Assembly: GCA_016709865.1 (NCBI GenBank)
Contig: JADJLX010000005.1
Coordinates: 1,240,001-1,304,000, forward strand
Length of the DNA stretch: 64,000 bases
DNA from: Bacteroidales bacterium
GTDB lineage: Bacteria; Bacteroidota; Bacteroidia; Bacteroidales; VadinHA17
Direction: 5' to 3'
A program made the translations under genes and the position numbers. Shown piece by piece: positions 16,574 through 23,149 of the stretch. Numbering within the stretch: the stretch's first letter is position 1; the number at the start of each line of letters is the position of its first letter. Below the pieces are notes generated by a model. That model ran no database searches. It was not told where the DNA came from and saw only the letters and a list, made by a program, of their open reading frames with translations.

Positions 16574-17815
16574 TTAGTCTGCATTTCCTTTTGGATGACA
16601 CTTAAAGCAGGCAGCACTGTCATAGGAGTAACCTCCCTCACCCCTGTGTTTCCTGTCCATGTCAGTCTTGTTATGCTCATGACAGCTAAGGCATGTAAAC
16701 TGTGCATAATTAGATGCATTGGCATGGCAATCTGTGCATGAGTTCCATTCTCCTCTGTGCTTTCCGGAATATATCGGGAACGATTTTGTATCATGTTGTG
16801 CATAAGATGCAGGTTTCCAGTCGGGATTCGTAGTATGACACTGAGTACATGTAACAGAGAATCCGAGTGTCTGGTGTTTTGGATTTGTCGTGCTATTATA
16901 ATCAACAGCATGGCAGGCATAGCAATCGGTCGGGGTGGAAGTATAATTTCCTCCCTTGTGACAGTCTGCACAGGCAGGTCCTGAATGTCCGAGTGTGAGA
17001 GGGAAACGTGAATGATCAAAACTGGCCGGTTTCCAGCCGGGGCTGAGAGTGTGGCAGTTTTCGCAGGTTACCGGGAAATTGGAAGCTTTATGATCAGGAT
17101 TAACTGATGCATTGTAGTCGGGCAGGTGACATGTATTGCAGACCGGGCTTGCATCGGCATAGCGGCCTGTTGTGTGACAATCATCACATTTAGGCGCAGC
17201 ATGTCCCTGAACAAGTGCGAAAAAATTGTGATTAAATCCTGCTCCTGCCCACTGAAATGAGTTAACAGGGTGACAGGTTGAACAATCTTCAGAGAAACCT
17301 GCTTCAGCATGTTTCGGGCTTGTTGTAGCCTGATAATCTGTACGATGACAATCTATGCAATTTACTCCGATAACATCAAACCGTGCCAGACTCTCTGATT
17401 TGTGGCAATCATAACAATCGGCAGTTCTGTGGGCACCCAACAAAGGGAACCTGCTCCTCTGGTGTATATCAGTAATATTATTTACCAGCCACGAAGAAGG
17501 TGTATGGCAACGGGAACAATCCTCACCAACTGTTGACTGATGAACATCTGTATGACATTTGTTGCACTCAGTCTCTGCCTCAGCAAACACAAGACTCTTA
17601 TGGCATAACCTGCAATCAACCTCTTTATGCTGACCTATAAGAGGAAGTTTTGTTTTACTATGATCAAAAGAATAGATCGCCTTGTCAAGCTGCCACCCTT
17701 TGGAGCTATGACAGGTGCTGCAACTGACCTTAAAGGCACTCCCGTGCGGAGACTCAGTCTTTTGCTTCGGAAGCAAAAACATAAAAAGCAATATTACAAG
17801 TGGCAGGATTCGCAT
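16574..17815 (-). CDS. 16-heme c-type cytochrome (cytochrome c3-like)
   Basis: I count 16 CxxCH heme-binding motifs in 413 residues, spaced about 20-30 residues apart and starting with CSTCH near residue 32. An N-terminal hydrophobic signal (MRILPLVILLFMFLLP) sends it to the periplasm or beyond. Repeats of the type SRFPLLGAHRTADCYDCH and GFSVTCTQCHTTNPDWKPAS show that it is built from duplicated heme modules, with the extra His of FDHSRF and GHSGPAC-like segments as possible distal ligands. It overlaps the upstream 20-heme gene by 22 nt, so translation is coupled. The likely role is a long electron wire between an inner-membrane donor and the outer membrane. Confidence 0.9.
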   Translation of the reverse strand: MRILPLVILLFMFLLPKQKTESPHGSAFKVSCSTCHSSKGWQLDKAIYSFDHSKTKLPLIGQHKEVDCRLCHKSLVFAEAETECNKCHTDVHQSTVGEDCSRCHTPSSWLVNNITDIHQRSRFPLLGAHRTADCYDCHKSESLARFDVIGVNCIDCHRTDYQATTSPKHAEAGFSEDCSTCHPVNSFQWAGAGFNHNFFALVQGHAAPKCDDCHTTGRYADASPVCNTCHLPDYNASVNPDHKASNFPVTCENCHTLSPGWKPASFDHSRFPLTLGHSGPACADCHKGGNYTSTPTDCYACHAVDYNSTTNPKHQTLGFSVTCTQCHTTNPDWKPASYAQHDTKSFPIYSGKHRGEWNSCTDCHANASNYAQFTCLSCHEHNKTDMDRKHRGEGGYSYDSAACFKCHPKGNAD

Positions 17816-19392
17816 TTGAATTCTTTTAGTTTATACTTCACATAGATCTTTGAACCCTCTTGCTGAGGTTTATGACATTTTGCACATGCCACATTTACAT
17901 GTTTTCCATCGAGCTTAAATGCCGTATTATCATGATTGAATAACGGCGCCTTCCAGTTCGCAGTGGTATGACAGGCATTACAATCGGTTATTCCATTTTT
18001 TTCAAATTGATTAAAATGGTTATCAGTGTGGCATGCTGAGCAATCTTTAGGTAATCCGGCAAATCGCTGATTTATAGCACCATTAACATCCTTCTTATAA
18101 TGACAGCTTCTGCAATCCTTACCTGCATGAGCACCAGTTAGTTTAAAATCAGTTTTTGAATGATCAAAACTCACTGATGTCCAGCGATTTGTGTTATGAC
18201 AGGATATACAACTGGCCTCTGGATAATACTTTGCTGATATATATGTCTTATGAATATCTGTATGACAATCCCTGCAGTTTAACCCTATTTCCCTGAAGCT
18301 CCATTTCTCCTGCTTTTTATGGCACTCATAACATGGAATTGCAGCATGAGATCCCTCAAGAGGGAAGCGGTTCAGATTATGGTTTTCTACAGAATAATTG
18401 AACAGTGTGAATCCTTTAACAGTATGACATTCAGAACAATCAGGTGCCACACCGTTCTTAACAAATTGCTTATTGTGATAATCTGAATGACAATCGGTAC
18501 AGCGGTCATGCTTTAGAGGATCTGTGAATTTTGTTTTGTGGCAATCATTACATTTCACGATAAGGTGCTTTTCCTCAAGCTTAAAGGCAGTTTTGTTATG
18601 GTCGAAGTTATTCATACCGCTCACTGCCTTAAAAGATTCCTCACTATGGCATTGTCTGCAGTTTTGCCCAAACTGATTTGAATGAGGATCTTTATGACAA
18701 CTTGTACAGTTGCTGTACTGAATACCGCGGAACTGCTGGAATTTTTTCCCTTCGACCGTTTCTACTTTATGGCATTTGGCACAAACGACACTTTTATGCT
18801 TTCCTGCAAGCTTAAATTTTGCGTTGTCGTGATTAAATTTTGAAGCTGGAACAAAGGAGTCTTCCTTATGACAATTCAGACATGAGGAGGAAAGTGTTCT
18901 GAGATGATAATCTGCATGACAGGTCAGACATTCCGTTTTAAGTCCCAGAAATGTGCTTTTCTTTTCCTTAAGTTTCTGATCTGTAATATACTTTGGATTG
19001 TGACACACTTTACATTCCTGCTTTGCATGAGGAATTGAAAGAGAATATCCGGTATTATTATGGTCAAATTTAGTTGTATCGAAACGGATGATCTGAAAGT
19101 TCTTTCCATTATGTTCACTATGACATTCAAAGCATTGTTTTCCTTTTACGTCAGTTGATGAATGGTAACCTTTGTTAATATCTGTCCTGCTTTTTATTTC
19201 AACATGACAAACCAGACACTTTTCATTTGATACCTTATTTCCCAGAACATGGCACTGGGTACAGTTTGACATTCCTTCCAGATTCGAATGTGCATTTGAA
19301 AGCGCACCCGGAGACAACTGTCCTTCTGCTCTGAAAAATGAGATCAGACTAAGAAATAGTACTAGTATAACTTTTATTGCATTCCTGTTCAT
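17794..19392 (-). CDS. 20-heme c-type cytochrome (cytochrome c3-like)
   Basis: I count 20 CxxCH motifs in about 532 residues, from CTQCH near residue 45 to CESCH at the very C-terminus. I start it at ATG 19392, which begins the signal peptide MNRNAIKVILVLFLSLISFF; an ORF start at 19416 would lie in a repeat. Modules such as FNHDNAKFKLAGKHKSVVCAKCH recur about six times, giving a regular pattern of FDH-x-KTxFKL-x-GKH followed by CxxCH, where the extra His are likely distal heme ligands. With the next gene this makes 36 hemes in tandem. It is probably periplasmic or outer-membrane associated. The gap to the oxidoreductase gene upstream holds a repeat. Confidence 0.9.
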   Translation of the reverse strand: MNRNAIKVILVLFLSLISFFRAEGQLSPGALSNAHSNLEGMSNCTQCHVLGNKVSNEKCLVCHVEIKSRTDINKGYHSSTDVKGKQCFECHSEHNGKNFQIIRFDTTKFDHNNTGYSLSIPHAKQECKVCHNPKYITDQKLKEKKSTFLGLKTECLTCHADYHLRTLSSSCLNCHKEDSFVPASKFNHDNAKFKLAGKHKSVVCAKCHKVETVEGKKFQQFRGIQYSNCTSCHKDPHSNQFGQNCRQCHSEESFKAVSGMNNFDHNKTAFKLEEKHLIVKCNDCHKTKFTDPLKHDRCTDCHSDYHNKQFVKNGVAPDCSECHTVKGFTLFNYSVENHNLNRFPLEGSHAAIPCYECHKKQEKWSFREIGLNCRDCHTDIHKTYISAKYYPEASCISCHNTNRWTSVSFDHSKTDFKLTGAHAGKDCRSCHYKKDVNGAINQRFAGLPKDCSACHTDNHFNQFEKNGITDCNACHTTANWKAPLFNHDNTAFKLDGKHVNVACAKCHKPQQEGSKIYVKYKLKEFKCESCHL

Positions 19393-19408
19393 CTGGTATC
19401 TCTTTTCA

Positions 19409-19475
19409 TTTTGCACTTTGCACTTTGCTCTATGCTCTTTGCCCTTTGCTCCTTGCTCCTTGCCCCGTGCTTCAA
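19409..19475. repeat. tttgcactttgctcctt-type intergenic repeat
   Basis: Short-period variants of CTTTGC (TTTTGCACTTTGCACTTTGC, CCCTTTGCTCCTTGCTCCTTGCCCC) fill the gap between two genes of one operon. The stop codon of the oxidoreductase gene lies at its edge. Confidence 0.65.
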
Positions 19476-20803
19476 TGTTTCATAACCGTTTCACCAAATT
19501 TCTTAGTGATCTTTATACCTGCTTTCTCAAGAAATTGAGTTGGTAATTCACCTCCGGCAAAGATGTAAACCAGATCGTTCTGCAATTCAATAGCCTCTCC
19601 GTTATCATTAACTGAAAGTCTAATTGTCTCATCTTCAATTGACAATAGATTCGACTTTAGTTTTAACTCAAGCTTTCCCTCGGCTACTGCTTTATTAAGT
19701 GCAATATTATTCAGTGGCTTAATTCTGCTGAATACTTCATTCCGGTATGAAAGAATCACATGGTTTTGGTCTGCCAGAAGCAAAGCTGATTCAATTGCAG
19801 AATCTCCGCCTCCAACAACTATAATATGTTTTCCCGAAATCTCCTCAGGCTCGAGCAAACGATAGGCAACTTTTTCCTTCATTTCTCCCGGAACGTTTAG
19901 TTTTCGGGGTGTCCCTCGTCTGCCGATTGCCAGCAATACTCTTGCTGAGGTAAATTGTTCATCCTTAATAGTAGTCACTTTAAAAATTCCGCTTTCTGAC
20001 AGAATTGATTCAACCTTTGAGTTTTCCGAAACAATGATGCCATTTTTATTAAGCACTGTGTGCCACAAATCGAGCAGTTCAGACTTGCTTGTCTCAAACA
20101 GTTTGATTTTACCATACAAAGGCAAGTCCATTGGTGAAGTCATAATTATCTTTTTGCGAGGGAAAGTAAAAACAGTTCCTCCCAGGGTATCCTGCTCGAG
20201 CAGTAAATATTTTAGTCCATGCTTCTTTGCTGTGAGAGTTCCTGAAATTCCTGCCGGACCTGCGCCAATAATTATAAGGTCGTAATCCGCATTATGGTTT
20301 TTATTGAAAGTCTTGATGATGTTTTCAACTGCCTGTCTTCCCTGCTCAACCGCGTTCTTTATAAGGCCCATTCCACCCAGCTCGCCTGCAATGAAAATCC
20401 CCGGGACATTAGTCTCGAAATTCTGGCTGACATGCGGAAGCTCCACTCCCCTTTTCTCTGTTCCTATTCTCAGAGTAATGGCTTCGGTGGGACAGGCATG
20501 AAAACATGCCCCGTGACCAATACACCTCGAGGCGTTAATTATTGTTGCCTTGCCGTTCCTGATGCCGAGAATATCTTTTTCAGGACAGGCAGCAATACAG
20601 GCACCGGTCTGAATACAACTGTTTACGTCTACATAAGGATGAAGAGAAACAGGTTCATGAAGACCCTCCTCTTTTGCAATTTTTATCTTTTCATCAACAA
20701 GCCTGGATTCTTTGGTTTTCTTGCGCAGGTAAATAACAATAACAACAACACACAGAATGATTGCCGCACCATATATTAATATACTTTCAACAGTTTGTTC
20801 CAT
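19472..20803 (-). CDS. Membrane-anchored Fe-S / FAD pyridine-nucleotide oxidoreductase
   Basis: A 443-residue protein with one N-terminal membrane helix (SILIYGAAIILCVVVIVIYL, about residues 7-26), a ferredoxin-like domain, then a thioredoxin-reductase-like FAD/NAD(P) domain (IIGAGPAGISGT near 172, VVGGGDSAIESA near 325). No CxxC redox pair is seen in the FAD domain. Both ferredoxin motifs lack the second Cys: CIQTGACIAACP and CIGHGACFHACP have Thr and His there, so the clusters must be ligated differently or be 3Fe-4S. Between these domains, FETNVPGIFIAGELGGMGLI resembles the C-terminal motif of FAD oxidoreductases. It starts 3 nt after the membrane cytochrome gene. Together they probably pass electrons from NAD(P)H or ferredoxin towards the periplasmic cytochromes. 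Confidence 0.82.
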   Translation of the reverse strand: MEQTVESILIYGAAIILCVVVIVIYLRKKTKESRLVDEKIKIAKEEGLHEPVSLHPYVDVNSCIQTGACIAACPEKDILGIRNGKATIINASRCIGHGACFHACPTEAITLRIGTEKRGVELPHVSQNFETNVPGIFIAGELGGMGLIKNAVEQGRQAVENIIKTFNKNHNADYDLIIIGAGPAGISGTLTAKKHGLKYLLLEQDTLGGTVFTFPRKKIIMTSPMDLPLYGKIKLFETSKSELLDLWHTVLNKNGIIVSENSKVESILSESGIFKVTTIKDEQFTSARVLLAIGRRGTPRKLNVPGEMKEKVAYRLLEPEEISGKHIIVVGGGDSAIESALLLADQNHVILSYRNEVFSRIKPLNNIALNKAVAEGKLELKLKSNLLSIEDETIRLSVNDNGEAIELQNDLVYIFAGGELPTQFLEKAGIKITKKFGETVMKH

Positions 20804-20806
20804 GAT

Positions 20807-21675
20807 TCAAAAGATCCATCTGTATCCGAAAAGTATTGTTACACCTACATGTATTACCATAATGATCAGCATTACAAGTGCAAAGGGCAAATGAGCCACA
20901 TGCCAGTATTTGAACAGGTTCTGCATTGTATCAAGCCGTTCTATCCTTCGGTTTAAACGAATATCATCACGTACCAGGGCCATCACCTTATTATATTCAC
21001 TATCAGGCAGTTTGTTTTTCCTCAGAACAGTTCTTACTGAATTTAGTGATCTTCTGTCGTCGAGGTACTTTGATATATAACGAACAAAAGGATTTTTCCG
21101 GTACAATTCAACTTTCTTTTTATTGAATCAACAAGTATGTTGTAGCTTTCTTCATCGAGATTGTAGTTACTTCTTACAATTCCGGCAACATCACTTTTCA
21201 TTCCTTTAACCTCATTTAAACTGAGTTCCCTTCCTTCGATAGACCGGGGGATCTGAATATAAATGAAACGACCGATTATACCACTGAAAAAAACCGCAAC
21301 CATGCTCCAGAAACTGACTGCAACCAATCCGCCGAATTTATATGAAGTATGAAACAAAATAAGTATCGGTCCCAGAGTGCACAAAAATATATGAAACTCG
21401 AGCCAGTGTTTCAATAATCCCATTCTTGAGAGAAACCGGTATCTCTTCCTTGCCATGTACGATAACATACCTATTATCATAAAAAGTGATCCTGCAATTC
21501 CTAAACCATGACCAATTGTTCCACTTGGTTTAAGGGCACTATGATCCTTATGAAAAACACGTTCTTCGAGACTGATATTATAATAAGATAATCCTCTGTA
21601 AATAAGCCATATTGTGACGATAAATACAATTGAAACAAGTGTTATTATGAATATTCTGTGAGAAATTTTTGACAT
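20807..21675 (-). pseudogene. Membrane b-type cytochrome-like protein, split by an apparent frameshift
   Basis: Two overlapping frames, 21043-21675 and 20807-21106, read as one protein of about 290 residues broken near 21117-21121. Adding one base to the A5 run of the coding strand joins DSIKKK to VELYRKNPFVRYISKYLDD without loss. The protein would have about five membrane helices: near residue 8-28, GIAGSLFMIIGML, IFLCTLGPILILFH, VSFWSMVAVFFSGIIG, and FALVMLIIMVIHVGVTILF. His residues in helices or at their ends (HGLG, KHWLEFH, LFHTSY, KYWHVAHLPF, IHVG) suggest b-heme ligands. It is the first gene of the conduit operon. The break may be a sequencing error in a homopolymer, a true mutation or, less likely, programmed slippage. 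The heme call is inference. Confidence 0.65.
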
Positions 21676-21808
21676 ACTTATAGAAGTTTCATTTAGTCAG
21701 CAGCTAATCAGGTACAGGCAGAAAGTAAAATTAATGATTTTTATACTTAAACGGCAGTTTTATTAAAATAGTATACCGTAAATAACAGTATTTAGAATCG
21801 TTATATTT

Positions 21809-21840
21809 CAAAGATATCCTGATTCATAAGTTTGCACAAA
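21809..21840 (-). promoter_or_regulatory. Promoter of the multiheme cytochrome operon
   Basis: Read on the minus strand: TTTG (21840-21837), 20-nt spacer, TATCTTTG (21816-21809), a full match to TTTG / TAnnTTTG. The leader to the ATG at 21675 is about 125 nt, long enough for regulation; I see no clear operator in it. Confidence 0.65.
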
Positions 21841-21878
21841 TCAAGGACTAATTTTAATGGCTTCATTAAATAAATAAT

Positions 21879-21912
21879 TAATAATTGTTATAACATGTTA
21901 TAACAATTATTA
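21879..21912. promoter_or_regulatory. 34-bp perfect palindrome, probable MazE(F) operator
   Basis: A perfect inverted repeat with arms of 17 nt centred between 21895 and 21896; the left arm is TAATAATTGTTATAACA. Its right end overlaps the TATCTTTG -7 box at 21911-21918, 17 nt before the mazE ATG at 21935. Antitoxin binding here would block transcription, the usual autoregulation of mazEF. Confidence 0.75.
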
Positions 21913-21918
21913 TCTTTG
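21911..21918 (+). promoter_or_regulatory. -7 element of the mazEF promoter
   Basis: TATCTTTG matches TAnnTTTG and overlaps the end of the palindrome. No good TTTG lies at the usual spacing upstream. Confidence 0.55.
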
Positions 21919-21934
21919 TATAAAGATATTTAAT

Positions 21935-22192
21935 ATGGAAACGACAATAGTAAAAATAGGTAATTCCAGAGGGCTTATAATTCCAAAGAAGCTTTTAAGC
22001 ACATTTGGTGAGGCAAATCAAGTTGAAATTCAAGAGAAAGATGGAGGGTTAGTAATAACACCATTAGTCGAAAATAAAGTTCGAAGTAATTGGGAACAGA
22101 TATTTGCTGATGCAATTGCCAAAGGTTTTACACCAGAGAATGATATAATTGATATTGAAAACGATTTTGACAAAAAGGACTGGACATGGTAA
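21935..22192 (+). CDS. mazE: MazE-like AbrB-family antitoxin
   Basis: An 85-residue protein with an N-terminal AbrB/MazE swapped-hairpin DNA-binding domain (TTIVKIGNSRGLIIPKKLL, residues 3-21, then NQVEIQEKDGGLVITPL) and an acidic, disordered-looking C-terminal tail (ENDIIDIENDFDKKDWTW) of the kind that wraps around MazF. It overlaps the toxin gene by 7 nt, the standard antitoxin-first arrangement. It should bind its own palindromic operator upstream. The AT-rich context and the lack of relation to the flanking cytochrome operon suggest recent acquisition. Confidence 0.9.
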   Translation: METTIVKIGNSRGLIIPKKLLSTFGEANQVEIQEKDGGLVITPLVENKVRSNWEQIFADAIAKGFTPENDIIDIENDFDKKDWTW

Positions 22193-22506
22193 AAAGGTTT
22201 GAAGTTTGGAATATTGAACTTAACCCAACTCAGGGTTCAGAAATCAATAAAATGCGTCCATGTCTGGTAGTTTCGCCAAATGAAGCAAATAAATTTCTTA
22301 ATACTGTCGTAATTGTACCAATGACCAGCACGCTTAAACCGTATCCTACAAGGATTAATTGTCATTTTAAAGGCAAGAATGGACAGCTCGTTGTTGATCA
22401 AATAAGATGTGTGGACAAGACAAGATTGATTCAAAAATTGGGTGTTATGGATACCAAAACTTGTAAAGAAATCAGTATGCTCATAATAGAAACTTTTAAA
22501 TATTGA
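22186..22506 (+). CDS. mazF: MazF/PemK-family endoribonuclease toxin
   Basis: A 106-residue MazF-fold protein: the start VKRFEVWNIELNPTQGSEINKMRPCLVVS (quoted in parts) covers the first strands with the conserved RP pair near residue 24, VVIVPMTST near residue 41, and QIRCVDKTRLI near residue 72, whose Asp/Arg region is active-site associated. Length is typical. It presumably cuts mRNA at short sequence sites when not bound by MazE; the cleavage sequence cannot be predicted. It overlaps mazE by 7 nt. A chromosomal mazEF in an AT-rich accessory stretch can stabilise the island. Confidence 0.92.
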   Translation: MVKRFEVWNIELNPTQGSEINKMRPCLVVSPNEANKFLNTVVIVPMTSTLKPYPTRINCHFKGKNGQLVVDQIRCVDKTRLIQKLGVMDTKTCKEISMLIIETFKY

Positions 22507-22710
22507 CAGTTTTATTCCTCTAGACAATCCTAATAGCCCCCCCTAGATATAACAGCATAAAATTTTAAGATTAATAAGTATACCTGAATTCCCAACGCAC
22601 AAGCAAGAGTTTGGATTGCTCCAAACACCCGCTATTTTGACTTAACACTAGTACAATTACAACAGAAATAAATATTAAATCAATGTTTTTGAAAAATATT
22701 TTTCAAATTA
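22507..22710. other. Non-coding AT-rich gap between mazF and blaI
   Basis: No gene is seen. A hairpin with a 7-nt stem and 4-nt loop, GTTTGGA TTGC TCCAAAC, lies at 22609-22626 without a T-run. A 20-bp perfect palindrome TTTGAAAAATATTTTTCAAA lies at 22688-22707, immediately before the promoter. The first bases (GACAGTTTTATTCCTCTAGACAATCC, quoted as GACAGTTTTATTCC and GACAATCC) resemble wording seen again at 25250-25560 and 27280-27360. Confidence 0.5.
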
Positions 22711-22746
22711 TTTGGATAATTAAAAATACAAGTCTACATTTGTAGA
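22711..22746 (+). promoter_or_regulatory. Promoter with embedded BlaI/MecI operator
   Basis: TTTG at 22711-22714, a 20-nt spacer and TACATTTG at 22735-22742 form a full promoter. The -7 box lies inside the perfect palindrome TCTACA TT TGTAGA (22733-22746), the TACAnnTGTA operator type of BlaI/MecI repressors. The BlaI start codon is at 22772. Confidence 0.75.
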
Positions 22747-22771
22747 GTTATATAGTTAAACGTAGACTGCA

Positions 22772-23149
22772 ATGTATCTAACAACCGCTGAAGAACAAAT
22801 TATGAAATTGCTCTGGAGACTTGAAAGAGCTTTCATTCGTGACCTTTTGAATGAATTTCCAGACCCTAAACCTGCATCAACAACGGTTTTAACATTATTG
22901 AAGCGGATGATCGACAAAGGATTTGTGAGTTACAAGCTGTTCGGAAATTCGAGAGAATATTACCCTTTGATCAAAAAGTCAGATTACTTTTCAGATCACA
23001 TTAATGGATTGATCAAAGACTTCTTCAACAATTCAACTGCTCAATTCGCTTCATTCTTCGCAAATGAAACAAATATGAATCAGGATGAACTTAAAGAACT
23101 TAGAGATCTAGTTGATAAGAAAATTACATCAAAAAAGACAAAAAAATGA
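22772..23149 (+). CDS. BlaI/MecI/CopY family transcriptional repressor
   Basis: A 125-residue winged-helix repressor: the start MYLTTAEEQIMKLLW is the typical first helix, PASTTVLTLLKRMIDKGFV is the recognition helix region, and SREYYPLIKKSDYF is the wing and the hinge where proteolytic cleavage usually occurs in this family. The C-terminal helix should dimerise. It is followed with a 4-nt overlap by its sensor protease, and an operator of the family's type sits in its own promoter, so the pair is an autoregulated signalling unit. No beta-lactamase is nearby; the regulated target is unknown and may be only the operon itself. Confidence 0.92.
   Translation: MYLTTAEEQIMKLLWRLERAFIRDLLNEFPDPKPASTTVLTLLKRMIDKGFVSYKLFGNSREYYPLIKKSDYFSDHINGLIKDFFNNSTAQFASFFANETNMNQDELKELRDLVDKKITSKKTKK

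Noticed and set aside
16570..17019. 149-codon minus-strand open frame overlapping the 16-heme cytochrome
   Set aside because: It is a shifted frame of the same strand; the period of the heme motifs keeps other frames open. No heme motif is encoded in it.
20294..20779. 161-codon plus-strand open frame
   Set aside because: It is antisense to the Fe-S/FAD oxidoreductase, whose motifs are certain.
21102..21130. Programmed -1 frameshift in the b-type cytochrome-like gene
   Set aside because: The A_AAA_A context allows slippage, but the A-site codon AGA does not re-pair well and no stimulatory structure was found; a single-base error is simpler. Kept only as a remote option in the finding.
22609..22626. 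Hairpin GTTTGGA-TTGC-TCCAAAC as terminator of mazF
   Set aside because: It has a good stem but no T-run follows, so it is not called as a terminator.
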